Below the pieces are notes generated by a model that was not told the DNA's origin, ran no database searches, and worked only from the letters and a program-made list of their open reading frames with translations. Positions 49,950 to 61,049 of a stretch of DNA of 64,000 nt are shown here, in pieces. Each line of letters opens with the position of its first letter. Within the stretch, counting starts at the first letter, position 1. Location of the stretch: the NCBI GenBank assembly GCA_964019155.1, contig OZ025240.1:95611186-95675185 (forward strand), given 5' to 3'. The DNA is from Osedax fenrisi (Eukaryota; Annelida; Polychaeta; Sabellida; Siboglinidae). Made by a program: the position numbers and the translations under genes.

Positions 49950-50106
49950 TTTTCGTAGGCTACAGTCTAAGGGTAAAAAGGTAGCCTTAATTTGAAGTTA
50001 ATTTCTAAATTTATATAATTGAAATAGTTTATCAATAGATGTAGTAGTCATTATAGTCGTACGCGACTCCACGCGTGTCCATGTCTATTGTTCATAGACT
50101 AGTCTA

Positions 50107-50840
50107 GAATAATAGTAACGCATAGGTATATCATAAAAGTCTGTGCTAGTAGTAAATTATTATTTATTTTAATATTAGGGAAGGTAGGTAATTATTTTAC
50201 TTGTAATGTTTAGTAACGTAGTATCGTCACATTTAGTAGTCAGTAATTGTTTGTCATTTAGTTTTAATATCATGATATGCATAACTGCAGTTAGACAGCC
50301 CAGCAAACAGTAAGAGCAGCATAATAGCAGCATAACAGCATATTCTAGAGACTCAAATGTTTACATTGTGCTATTATGCTGCCATTATGCTGCTAATAAA
50401 TGTCTATTATGCTACTATTAATGTGTTATGCTATTATACTGTTGTTATGCTGCTATTATGCTGCCATTATGCTAATATTATGCTGCTATTAATTTTAAAA
50501 GTATATTATGCTGCTATTATGCTAATATTATAATAATAGCAGCATAATATACATTTATTAGCAGCATAATGGCAGCATAATAGCACAATGTAAATATTTG
50601 AGTCTCTAGCATATGCTGTTATGCTGCTATTATGCTGCTCTTACTGTTTGCTGGGCTGTCTAACTGCAGTTATGCATATCATGATATTAAAACTAAACGA
50701 CAAACAATTACTGACTACTAAATGTGACGATACTACGTTACTAAACATTACAAGTAAAATAATTACCTACCTTCCCTAATATTAAAATAAATAATAATTT
50801 ACTATTAGCACATACTTTTATGATAGGTATACTATTATCT
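50107..50840. repeat. 734-bp palindrome centred on a CCCAGC element
   Basis: About 190 bases to the left of the element (TCATAAAAGT..., AGTAACGTAGTATCGTCACA, GATATGCATAACTGCAGTTA) recur in reverse complement to the right, with only a few differences. With the inverted parts of the element itself, each arm is about 310 bases around a loop near 50415-50520. Confidence 0.95.
50299..50655. mobile_element. 357-bp CCCAGCAAACAG element inside the palindrome
   Basis: Same termini as at 21850 and 62924, interior of ATTATGCTGCTATT words, longer than the other copies. The flanks are GACAG/CTGTC, i.e. an inverted rather than direct repeat, unlike a normal insertion. Confidence 0.9.
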
Positions 50841-51471
50841 GGGAGTTGTTAAGAATGGTAGGCCTATGTTGGTCTAGTAATATATTATTATTATCAGAAT
50901 AGGTTTACACCCGGGTTCTTGTAGAATCTAAAGGTTATCGAACAAAGTATCCTATATGTTAAAGTAAGTCCAAATAAACTATATAAATAAAAGATAATTA
51001 AAATAATATTAGCATAAATATATAAGTGATAGGTAATTTCAGAATACGCTTAATATATATATAAATATATTTATTAAAAATATTGCTAAATGGTATACCA
51101 TCTTATAAGATATAATTACCTATATAAGAGGACCTATAACATATCCTATAGGAGTAATACTACTATAGTAGTACTTCAAATAGTAGTTTATTATTTAGAG
51201 AGGCGAAGTTTTTAAATACGTCATATAATCTAAATTAGTACACAATTTGTTTACCTTTTATGAAAAGTAATTTTATTCTACTAATCAGTATATGTTTGTC
51301 AAAGTTATAATAAGCAGAAGATAGGTCTAGTAAAACTATTGGTGTCGGTATAACTAAGTTAATAGTATTAAGAAGGTAGTCGAAAACATATATTATACTA
51401 TAGGTTAATGTTTCGTTAATATCTTTTTAGTTGTGATTAAGTTTAATTTAATATGGAATATCGGGGGTTAA

Positions 51472-51964
51472 GGGTGATCATAGAAAAAAAAGTTTTTGAA
51501 ACATCGCATCTTATAGCTATTGAAATTCTAAGAATATATATATACTTCAATTTTGTTTGAGTCATTTTTTACGACACGACATACTGTCAATCTTTTTTTT
51601 AGTCATTTTTTACGATTTTTTATATGTACACAGATAAAAGTGCACTGTTAAAATTCCAAGAAATTTCCAGGACATTTTTTTTTAATTCTATTTTTTATAT
51701 TTTCTATTCTATTATTATAAAATAAATAGTGTGTTAAAATTTGATAACAAATTATTCATTACAAAGGTTTAAAATACTTATTTTTTTATAATTATTTTAT
51801 ATATAGCAAAATTTGTATCTAACTAATGTTAAACTTCACGAGGCTGTCGTGTGACCTTATATTAATAAAAATTAAAAAAAAGGTTGTGCTTAATTTTAAG
51901 GGTATATTTATTAAGAAAACATTCCTATGTTAATCTGTTAATTTTTAATTTTCTATGATAGCCC
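51472..51964. mobile_element. 493-bp element flanked by TTAA
   Basis: TTAA at 51468-51471 and 51965-51968 flank inverted termini GGGTGATCATAGAAAA and TTTTCTATGATAGCCC. TTAA duplications mark piggyBac and Kolobok elements. The interior is AT-rich, contains two TCATTTTTTACGA words, and has no transposase. Confidence 0.8.
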
Positions 51965-51974
51965 TTAACGGGGT

Positions 51975-52745
51975 ACCCCCCGTCGGGGGTGTCAGTATTC
52001 GGTACCCGTGTCAGAATACGGACATCCTTTGTTATAATACGGAAACCACATATACCACTAGATACATTTTAAATTATTGATGAATCAATCAGACAAATTA
52101 CAATTACATTATTTATAATTAATTTTATGATTAATTTATTATAATTTAATTAGTAATTAATTTATTAATTTTTAGTGTTTTATTAATTAATAGTACAAGT
52201 TAAGTATCTAAATAATAACATTTTTAGATTTAACTTCATTGGTGGTAATAATATTATAATGCACGCGATTTTTATGAAAATCAGAATAGTTCACACGCTG
52301 CGCACTGATTGGTTATAAGGTGTCTGACGGACACTGTCCGTATTAAAACATTTAGAGTGTCTGTATTAGGGTGTTATATTACCTCTAGATATATGCTTAT
52401 AACTTAATTAATATTTAATAACAAATAAGAAATTATGTATATAATATTTAGAATGCTTTATTTTTTAATAATATAGTGTTATATTTTATATCGATACATT
52501 TGTATATCCTTGAGAAGGTTTAAGTTGAAATTTGTTTTTCATCAATTTAAAAACTTAATAAAAAAATCAGTTTATTGGATATATCGAATGATATATATAA
52601 CATCACTATTTTTAATGATTAATAAATAAAAAATACTCATTTAGACTATTTATATATTTATGAATATTTTATTAATTAAAATCTTTTTTATAGGATATAT
52701 AGTTTCTGAGATACAGAGTGTCCGACGGACACTGTCCGTGTTCGG
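51975..52745. repeat. Region with repeated GACGGACACTGTCCGT motifs
   Basis: TGACGGACACTGTCCGTATT (about 52324) and CGACGGACACTGTCCGTGTT (about 52720) are near-identical and nearly self-complementary. Related words (GTGTCAGAATACGGACA near 52008, GTGTCTGTATTAGGGTG near 52356) lie in the same block. No gene seen. Confidence 0.6.
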
Positions 52746-52964
52746 TTAATTTCCCCTTGTCCTATATTATTGTAATCATATAATAAATTGTTTTGTTATT
52801 TTTTCTTGTAAATATTAATGAATGAATGAATAAACGTATTGGGATAGTAGGATCAAATAAAATATAATAATATATATTAATACAAATTGTTATATCTCCA
52901 AATCGTTACCAGTAAGTTTTAGACGTAATAATTGATAATTTAGCGCACGATTATTTCGTAATAA

Positions 52965-53093
52965 TAACAATAATATGTATTAGAAGAATTTTGTTTATTT
53001 TCTGTTACGTTTTCTAGTTTATAATATAACTATTCTTTTTTTCCTCCTAAAGAGCTTCAAAATAATATCTAATATTTGTTATTATAATCACCC

Positions 53094-53100
<7 letters not shown>
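52965..53100. repeat. Dispersed repeat family A, copy 3
   Basis: AATAATATGTATTAGAAGAA, CGTTTTCTAGTTTATAATAT and AGAGCTTCAAAATAATATCT match the copies at 9450 and 13352, followed by an AT run at 53099-53131. Confidence 0.65.
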
Positions 53101-53131
<31 letters not shown>

Positions 53132-53133
<2 letters not shown>

Positions 53134-53839
53134 CCTTTTATGATATATTATTACTTCATATTTTATTTCCATATCTGTATATTTTCCTAATAAGGTATTG
53201 TGTTGTTGATTTCTAAATTGTATTTCATTATAATGAATTATAATTATAATTGTAATATACAGATTGTTATTAACAATTGTTATTTGTTTATACTTTAATA
53301 CGTGCATTAATTGAAATTACTATTTAATTACAAATTCTTATAACACTATATTTTCAACTTCTGACTATTATGTAACATTAAGTGCAATTAATGATATTGA
53401 TATATGTTTAGTAACCTATTTTGGGAAATCGTTTCTACTAATTTTCTTAATTAGTAACGTCATTTTAAATTACCCAATGACGTTAAATATTATAGATACC
53501 TTATTATCAAAATAGTTAATTTATATAAGTATGTATTTGGGATTAGTTATATAACAAAGTTAAATAATGAACTAATAAATACATTAGAATAATACATTAA
53601 AATTATGGGTTAATTAATATCTTGAGATTTTCTATATAATAATAAATAATTTGTAGAATTCATTGAAGAATATTACCACAAAGGAGGTGATTGTTAATAG
53701 AATAATAGGATAATACATAGCTATGTGTCTAATGAATTAGCTATATAAACGTACCCGATAAACAATTAGTACTGCACAGGACTCCTGCAGGAGTCCTTAT
53801 TTATAACAATCGGCCTATCTATTATACATGTAAGCAGGA
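53132..53839. other. Intergenic, no gene seen
   Basis: AT-rich with no coding or repeat structure recognised apart from a short palindrome CTCCTGCAGGAG near 53781. Confidence 0.45.
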
Positions 53840-54240
53840 ACAAATAAGGACTACAAAACGAATTTTCTGCATCCTGCTAAGGACGAATAAGGACTACAAA
53901 ACGAATTTTCTGCATCCTGCTAAGGACGAATAAGGACTAAAAAACGAATTTTCTGCATCCTGCTAAGGACGAATAAGGACTAAAAAACGAATTTTTTGCA
54001 TCCTGCTAAGGACAAATAAGGACTAAAAAACGGACATTCTGCATCCTGTTAAGGACAAATAAGGATAAAATAACGGACATTCTGAATACTGGTAAAGATA
54101 AATAAGGACAAAATAACGGACTTTCTGAATCCTGCTAAGGATAAATAAGGACTGAATAACGGACATTCTGAATACTGGTAAGGATAAATAAGGACAAAAT
54201 AACTGACTTTCTGAATACTGGTAAGGATAAATAAGGGTCA
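53840..54240. repeat. 43-bp minisatellite, about 9 units
   Basis: Units of the form AATAAGGACTACAAAACGAA + TTTTCTGCATCCTGCTAAGG. The left half is nearly uniform; units decay to the right (GGACATTCTGAATACTGGTA). A single related unit lies near 54795-54830. Confidence 0.92.
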
Positions 54241-55435
54241 TATAAAGTATTTTCTATTCCTATATATAATAACCCAGAATTCAACTTACATCAAAAACTT
54301 AAGTTCAAAATTTAAGTTCAACTTAAGTCAATGGTAAATAATTAACTTAAGTTCAACTTAAGTTCTAAACTAAATTATAAATTCAATAATAATAACATTT
54401 TAATATGTACTTTAATCAATATTAAATTGCTATATATTCAATATTGAGCAATTAGTTCAACATGATTTCCAAATTTATTATCAATATAATTACGATTAAA
54501 ATTGTAGTTCAGGGTGTCAATGTAATGAGATTATGATAATTTAGAAAAATACATAGGATTACTTAAATAATTTTAGTTTTTAGAATACAATTTTATTTAT
54601 TAAAAGCAGTATATTAACTTAAATATAAAAGTAAAATTATAATTAATAATTAATTTGCATAAATAAAAATTAAATCAATATATTAAAATAATTAAAAGGT
54701 ATAATATGTTATTATTTCTATATTAAAACAAGTATATATATACTTATTAATAATTAATAAATAGATAAATAAACATTAACATATTATACTACTGAGCAGG
54801 GTATATAAAGGACACAAAAAGTAAAGTTCTGCATAGTTATTTGGTATACATTTTTAACATTACTGTAGGCACCCTTTACAGTAGTATCACATTACATTTA
54901 TACTGTGCAGTGTGTTATAAGGATAAATAAGTATATTAAAACGGAATTTATGCATACAATTGTTTGTCGGGTAGTTTCGTATGGTTATGTTATTTCCATT
55001 AGAAGATTATAATATGTACACAAAGAAAATGTTAATATTAGTATTTTTCATATAGGGATTGGAATATATATAAAGGAATAGTCTAAGACATATATAACCT
55101 GTAAAAATAGAATACCATATAACTCATAATATATTTAGTAGGCACATACTCTACTAAAAACTAGTAGTTTAACACATTGTATAAATAATTAATTGTAAGT
55201 AATCTATAGCTTATAAGTATTTATACTAGACATTACCTTATAAGGTAAGGTATACCAGGTCGAGCGTTCTATCCAGTTCAATACACGTTTCACCTTCACG
55301 ATATTCAAAAAAAGAATAAATAAATTTATCATTGAAAACCCCATTGTTTAAACCCCCACTTCTGTCACATCCAAATTCTTTGTTTTACCTCGTATTTTTG
55401 TTTTCTCGTTTTTCGTTTTTTTCGTTCTCACACTC
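54241..55435. other. Intergenic, no gene seen
   Basis: Contains repeated AACTTAAGTTCAACTTAAGT palindromic words at 54290-54370; otherwise AT-rich without structure. Confidence 0.45.
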
Positions 55436-55665
55436 TCAAGAATATAATACCATTTGAGTTTTTAAATAAATACTTATCATTATCATCATCCTCCATTCCT
55501 CTCTACCATTCATCGCTATCGTTAGTTCCTCATTTTTCCACATCGTGTAATTTCTTGGTTGGTCTAAGTATGTTTTCATAGGCCTTCCTCGAGAGCGTCG
55601 TCCGTGTTGTGGATTCCAGAGTAATACTTCACTCACTACTTCGATTCTTCGTTTCTCCATATATA
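55436..55665 (-). mobile_element. LINE C-terminal fragment
   Basis: Minus-strand frame MEKRRIEVVSEVLLWNPQHG then RRSRGRPMKTYL and a distal NGREEWRMM. W-x-PQG-R-R-x-GRP is the typical C-terminal end of RTE-type reverse-transcriptase polyproteins, where the final part usually reads (D)R.RWR. Only this tail is present; no RT core adjoins it. Confidence 0.65.
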
Positions 55666-55887
55666 CTACCCACTTATAAGTTAAGTAATAATAATATTAA
55701 AATTAATATGTTATTATGTTGAAAACACATATGACTAAATATTGAGTATATTAATTTCTAAGGTTTAAAATTAAACGTATTTTATAATACGGATATATTA
55801 GTTGTTTAAATGAAATAAAGTAAGAGACTTTAATTAGGTGTTCGTGTGTTACTTTATGTTTACATTGAAAATAATGACTTTACGAGT

Positions 55888-55889
<2 letters not shown>

Positions 55890-55932
<43 letters not shown>
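55890..55932. repeat. AT microsatellite
   Basis: TA run with one TTTATA interruption. Confidence 0.85.
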
Positions 55933-55934
<2 letters not shown>

Positions 55935-56109
55935 AGTATTTTTTGTTCACTTAGATTTAACTCTCTATAACACTATGTTTGGTTAAAACCTAAGTCCGTA
56001 GTTACCGATGAAGTAAATGTACTCGTAGAGTGTACCGTAACTCTCGTAGGTATAGGTCCTACACTGTAGGTATAGGTCCTATAGTGTACCGTTAGTGATC
56101 GCAAATGTT

Positions 56110-56400
56110 AATGGTCACATTCTAATAAAATATAATAGAAATTATTCATCGAACCACGAATACAAATATATTTCTCTGAATAGCGGATACGAATGGAGCC
56201 ATCAAACGGACTCGTACAAGTTATACACAAGTTATACACAAGTTATACACAAGTTATACATAATTACGACGGGCCGTAGCCAATACAAACAAATAGGTAC
56301 AAATGTGTTTTCTTGTGTTTTTATTTATAGTTTATTATTTTAGTGATAAACACAAAAGAACTAGTACATCTCACGTCTCAGAAAGTACACTAGTTATGAT
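56110..56400. repeat. Dispersed repeat family B, copy 2
   Basis: CTGAATAGCGGATACGAATG, then four direct copies of ACAAGTTATACAC, then CAATACAAACAAATAGGTAC and TCTTGTGTTTTTATTTATAG, paralleling 13096-13335. Confidence 0.65.
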
Positions 56401-57124
56401 TATAGTCATCGGTATACTGATGTACTATAGTATATCATTATAATGAGCTTTTTAATGCCGAGCCGAGACTTTCATTTTCGGAAAAAAACGATCCAGAGCC
56501 GAGCCGATACTTTAGGTAACTGAGACTGAGACTGTATCGATGCTTTATATTCGACTGACATCGTTTACATAACTACAGTGACATGGCTATTCCACTGATT
56601 CCAACTAATACATTAACCCAGTCCAATAGTAGCAATAGTACATGCAGTACTGCTGCCTTACGAAGTTAGCACTGTGAGTATCACGATGTGCTTTATAACG
56701 TATAGGGGTGCTGCAACAGGAGGGGGACAGGGGGGATATCCCCCACCCCCACTTTAATATCTAGGGGGACCTCCTATGTATTGGCCCCCGCCCACTTTTA
56801 CCGCAACATGTATTCTGATTGGTTAGTCCCCCCCCCCCACATATAACATCGTTCCAGCCTCCTAATAACGTATGCTTAAGCCTAGCTTTAAATGTTTAAT
56901 ACGCGAGTTATCATTAGAGAAATCTGTGAACACACTCGTTAGAATAAGCTTTTTTCCCTGTTGAGTGTAATGTATAGGTATAATGTATACCTACATCAAT
57001 GTAAAACGAAAACGTATTCTACATCTAAAATACTAAAATGTAGTGTCATTTTAGTAAACATGTTTAGTATATTATAATTTATAAATATGATATATTGCAT
57101 CTAATATTACTAATGTATCTAATA

Positions 57125-57186
<62 letters not shown>

Positions 57187-57589
57187 TTGGTAACAAAGAT
57201 TTAAAAAATACTAATTAGCAAATAAATATTCATATACAAATATTGTTAATCCGACATAATGTTCGATAATTAATATTTACTATTGCGATAAATTCTAATT
57301 CTAAAATAAACACAGACAATTATGAATCACTACGTAGAAATCTGATGCAATATCATGACGTAACTGCCTATAGATAAATACACACGTGTTATTAATGATC
57401 ACGATTATATGTATACATCAAAACTATACACCCACATACGTATATATATATTATATAATTGTATTATTTATTTGTATATATATATATGTATATATAATTT
57501 TATTATTTTTCGAAGCCTATAGCCTGTAAGAATATACACTCTACATTATACATTAATGAATGCGTGATTCATCTTCGTATGATTCATCA
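56401..57589. other. Intergenic, no gene seen
   Basis: Includes GC-rich runs at 56710-56850 (several GGGGG/CCCCC tracts), AT runs at 57123-57184 and otherwise AT-rich sequence. Confidence 0.45.
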
Positions 57590-58164
57590 CCGATACGCAT
57601 ATGTGCACGCGCGCCGCGCACGTTACTCGAGGCTATCCTAAACTCTCACGTGACACGCACCTCCTATCGATGCGATAAAGACCCCTGGCGAGTGCGGCGC
57701 GCTGTCCTATCGATTAGGTGCGTGCGGTGGCGCTACTAGTCGCGAACTGAGTAACATACGCGCTGGCGTGCGTGCGTGTGTGTGCGCGCGCGCGTCTTTA
57801 TTCGGTGAAACGATATATCGGGGTCTTATTATCTGTATCCGCGTAATCTAGTCGCGTTCACCCTGTTTCGTTATAGACGTAGTATTCGTCGTTATATGCG
57901 GGTAGCGCGGGACACCTCGTTTTAGGGACGGTCGAACAATCGACGTTCGGATTATCGATTATTAAATAGCGTTCATCGAAAAGATAACGAATTTAAATTT
58001 TCTCGTCTGCGATTATTTAGTTTTTAAAAACGTAAATATTATTGTTATGGTTGTTATTCGTATATTAAATAACGTAAAATAACGAACGCGTATTAAATAA
58101 CGAACAAATTCAGCGCCGAGCGGACGAGATACAGACTACCGGAAGCCGCAAAGACCTAAACAAG
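57590..58164 (+). promoter_or_regulatory. CpG-rich promoter and 5' UTR of the gene starting at 58165
   Basis: The most CpG-dense stretch in the window (CACGCGCGCCGCGCACG, GTGCGCGCGCGCGTC). It contains TCACGTGAC (57646), an E-box of the USF/TFE type, and two CCTATCGAT words (about 57664 and 57705). It ends at a start codon in good context (CAAGATGT). No TATA box seen. Confidence 0.6.
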
Positions 58165-58358
58165 ATGTCGGTCCGCATAACGATGAAGAACGTGGATTTC
58201 TTCAAGTTCCGCAGGTTGATACTGGACGGAAGCAGAGACGATTACGACCATTGCGACCAGTCAATGAAGGGCTTCTGCGACGACATCGAGGCGTTGAGGT
58301 CAAGGTCACATATGTTCACCGGACACGCGGATAGGGCTTGCATCGACCGCGTCAGGAC
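58165..58358 (+). CDS. First coding exon of an unrecognised gene
   Basis: ATG in context AACAAGATG, then 64 codons and two bases to a GTTAGT donor. The protein starts MSVRITMKNVDFFKFRRLIL and contains DYDHCDQSMKGFCDDIEALR. It is hydrophilic and charged with no signal peptide or membrane helix. Third-position GC is clearly higher than in the surroundings and synonymous use looks coding. Placement straight after a CpG-rich promoter supports a true 5' exon. The family was not recognised, and the next exon is not identifiable in the remaining window, so the gene probably runs off the right end or has long introns. Confidence 0.75.
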
Positions 58359-58386
58359 GTTAGTATTCTACAATAGTATACTATAG

Positions 58387-58387
<1 letters not shown>

Positions 58388-58437
<50 letters not shown>
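58388..58437. repeat. AT microsatellite downstream of the 58358 donor
   Basis: Pure TA run starting 29 bases into the putative intron. Confidence 0.9.
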
Positions 58438-58438
<1 letters not shown>

Positions 58439-58778
58439 TGGTATACAGGTGTATAAGTGTGAGGGTATGTGGGTGTGTGTATAGGAGCGGAGACGTGCGA
58501 TAACGTGACACTGTATATAGTGTACATATATGTGTATATGTATATATATGATGGTCCATCATTAATGGATACGCCATGCATTTACAGTGTACATATACGT
58601 ATACCGTGTACATTATACACCGTATATAGTGTATATATACATATCGTACACTGTATATAGTGTACGTGCATGAGTGGGTAACGATGTCATGGGTGCGTAC
58701 ACCGATACTAAACGCGTACGTATAATGCTATGTGTGGGTATACCATAAATAACATAATATTAATATTAACCTGTTAAC

Positions 58779-58990
58779 CTGTTAACCTGTGCCGTCGAGT
58801 CGTATCCGACCCCTGGCGACATCCATGGCAGCAGCTCTCCAACTCCTCCTACACCTCGAGGCTCGCATCATGTTGTGGATAGTACCATGGAAGTTTTTCT
58901 TTATGCTATCTAGCCATCTTTGCCGTGGTCTCCCTCTGCTTCTATAACCCCCCATTCTTCCTACCATCATTTCATAGTTTATATACATAT
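58779..58990 (-). mobile_element. LINE C-terminal fragment with (AACAGGTT)n tail
   Basis: Minus-strand frame RSRGRPRQRWLDSIKKNFHG ... RRSWRAAAMDVARGRIRLDG, the standard end of a LINE polyprotein (GRPRxRWLD then RxxWR then ARGRxRLDGT). Downstream in its sense, AACAGGTT repeats three times, a typical microsatellite tail. Confidence 0.8.
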
Positions 58991-59023
58991 ATATATATGT
59001 GTGTGTATTATTGTTATTGTGTA

Positions 59024-59264
59024 GGCTCTAATGAAGCACGTATACGACGTGGTTCATTAACCCAACACAACTATTTACGAACAAAGACACATAAACAAAT
59101 TCAAATTAAAAACTCCAGTTCTATTACATTTAACATCTTCCCAACATAAATCTTTCTCCATCCATGCTCCAAAAATCTGGAACGATCTACCTCACCATAT
59201 CCGATCAATTGACTCAACTGTAACATTCAAATCAAAGCTAAAAACATACCTTTTTGCCCAATAA
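59024..59264 (+). mobile_element. 3' end of a Jockey/CR1-like LINE
   Basis: One frame reads RIRRGSLTQHNYLRTKTHKQ; after a one-base shift it continues PVLLHLTSSQHKSFSIHAPK then IWNDLPHHIRS and TFKSKLKTYLFAQ and a TAA. A-P-K-x-W-N-x-L-P-x-x-I-R and F-K-x-x-L-K-x-x-L-F is the classic C-terminus of these elements. The 3' UTR follows to about 59500, sharing words with family D. Confidence 0.85.
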
Positions 59265-59384
59265 TATTGAAAGCACGTCCGAAAACTTCAATAAAGAAGT
59301 TGATGGAAGTGCCTAAACCAATTAGGTAACAGGTAACAGGTAACGTGTATTGTAGAGCCGTCACTTTTGTACGGCACTATAGTG

Positions 59385-59500
59385 TATACGGTGTCCCTTG
59401 GAAGACGCTCTCGTGTTAAGGCATCCGTGGTTTTAACGAGAGCCGATTATTTATTTATACACGCTTATATAAGATCACTTCTAAATAAAATTGTAAGACC
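59385..59500. repeat. Dispersed repeat family D, partial copy
   Basis: GTTAAGGCATCCGTGGTTTT, ACGAGAGCCGATTATTTATT and AGATCACTTCTAAATAA match 16958-17050 in the same direction. It lies directly after the LINE 3' end and may be its 3' UTR. Confidence 0.65.
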
Positions 59501-60119
59501 TATTTATATGGCATGGACGGGGCTTTAACCCGTGTCCTACCTATGTGTATAACGCCTTAGCCTGTTGAGATACCGTGCAGTTTAATATATATATATATAA
59601 ATATATTTATATATATATATATATATTTATTTATACTTATATTTGTGTGTGTATGTGTGTGGTTGTGTGTATATAGCTGTTTACGTAGGTGTTAATGTAT
59701 GAATATGAGTATTTTGTTATATGTATTTAATATACATAATCAATAGCGTAGGTATATATATATATATATATATAAATGCAATATACGAATATAGTATATA
59801 TATATATATATATATATATAAAAGCATGCCTATTTCCTGTATACATCATATGACGAGACGTGTGGAGTACCTATCGATTTCATTCTAAAACGGCATAATA
59901 CCTGATAGGTACGTATAACATAATACCTGATACCTCCTGTTAATGATGAGTCATCATTGATGATTCACTAAATCTTCCTTTGTTATTCATTATATTGATT
60001 GTTACCGATAGTAATGATCTTAAAATTACATGTCAATGTACCTAACTAATAAATTAAGTATTCGTTTATTATTTATATATTTAGGATTTATATTAAACTT
60101 GTATAGTAATATTCAGATT

Positions 60120-60150
<31 letters not shown>
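59500..60150. other. Putative intron or intergenic, no exon seen
   Basis: AT runs at 59588-59640, 59755-59775 and 59798-59821; nothing else recognised. Confidence 0.45.
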
Positions 60151-60154
<4 letters not shown>

Positions 60155-60155
<1 letters not shown>

Positions 60156-60305
60156 AAACCATGGATGCCTTAACATGAGAGCTGCTTCGAAGGGACATTA
60201 GAGCCATATATGGTTATAAGTGAAAACTTCATCTAAGTTCCTGGATGGGATGAAAGGACTCCACCAAATAAAATAACAATAACAATAACAATAACAATAA
60301 CAATA
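60155..60305 (+). repeat. Dispersed repeat family D with (AACAAT)n tail
   Basis: Contains AACCATGGATGCCTTAACAT, GGGACATTAGAGCCATATAT and TCCTGGATGGGATGAAAGGA, then five AACAAT units. The tail marks the 3' end of a retroposed element. Confidence 0.75.
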
Positions 60306-60532
60306 TATAAATGCTGGTATTATAACCGTATACGGTGTAACCGTATATAACCGGTATATAACCGGTATATAACCGTATGTAACCGTATATTATGTGTATT
60401 ATTAGATAATCATTTATTTTATATATATGGTATATGGTCTATAGTTTATGGTCATGTCCTATGCATAGGACATGTAACCATGGTTACTTGTTGAGTTCGG
60501 TAGTGCATGTTTGTATAGGTACACGATATGTA

Positions 60533-60612
60533 CCACACACACACACACACGCACACGCACACATACACACACACACATAAATACACACTCACACACATAC
60601 ATACACACATAT
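60533..60612. repeat. CA-rich microsatellite
   Basis: Imperfect CACACA/CACATACA repeats. Confidence 0.85.
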
Positions 60613-60848
60613 TTTTGTAATAATTTGTATTAAGTGAAATGTGTTACATTATTATATATATACTCAAAACTATGTAATATATTTATGAAATCATATCAAT
60701 ATATTAATGTACTTATGAATAATAATATATTAATATGATTATTAGATTTAAATTATATGTAAATACATAACACACCCTTAATTAATGTTTAATATCCGAT
60801 TTCACTTAAAACATACAAAATATTACACATGTATGTATGGGTGTGTTA

Positions 60849-60889
<41 letters not shown>

Positions 60890-60904
60890 CGTTGTTGTTG
60901 TTGT
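60849..60904. repeat. (GT)n then (GTT)n microsatellite
   Basis: About 20 GT units followed by five GTT units, directly before family C copy 2. Confidence 0.92.
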
Positions 60905-61045
60905 TGAAAATATTTATTTAAACACATCATTAATAATAATAATTCTATAATGTGTATCGAACAATATATATCACATATAGATACAAATAGCGAATGTATA
61001 TAATTCGCATGATAATATGCACGATGCGAAATGAACATCAATGTT
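60895..61045. repeat. Dispersed repeat family C, copy 2
   Basis: AAAATATTTATTTAAACACA, AATAATAATTCTATAATGTG and ACACATATAGATACAAATAG-like blocks match 14090-14290. It adjoins the 3' end of the antisense LINE and may be that element's 3' UTR. Confidence 0.65.
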
Positions 61046-61049
61046 GGGC

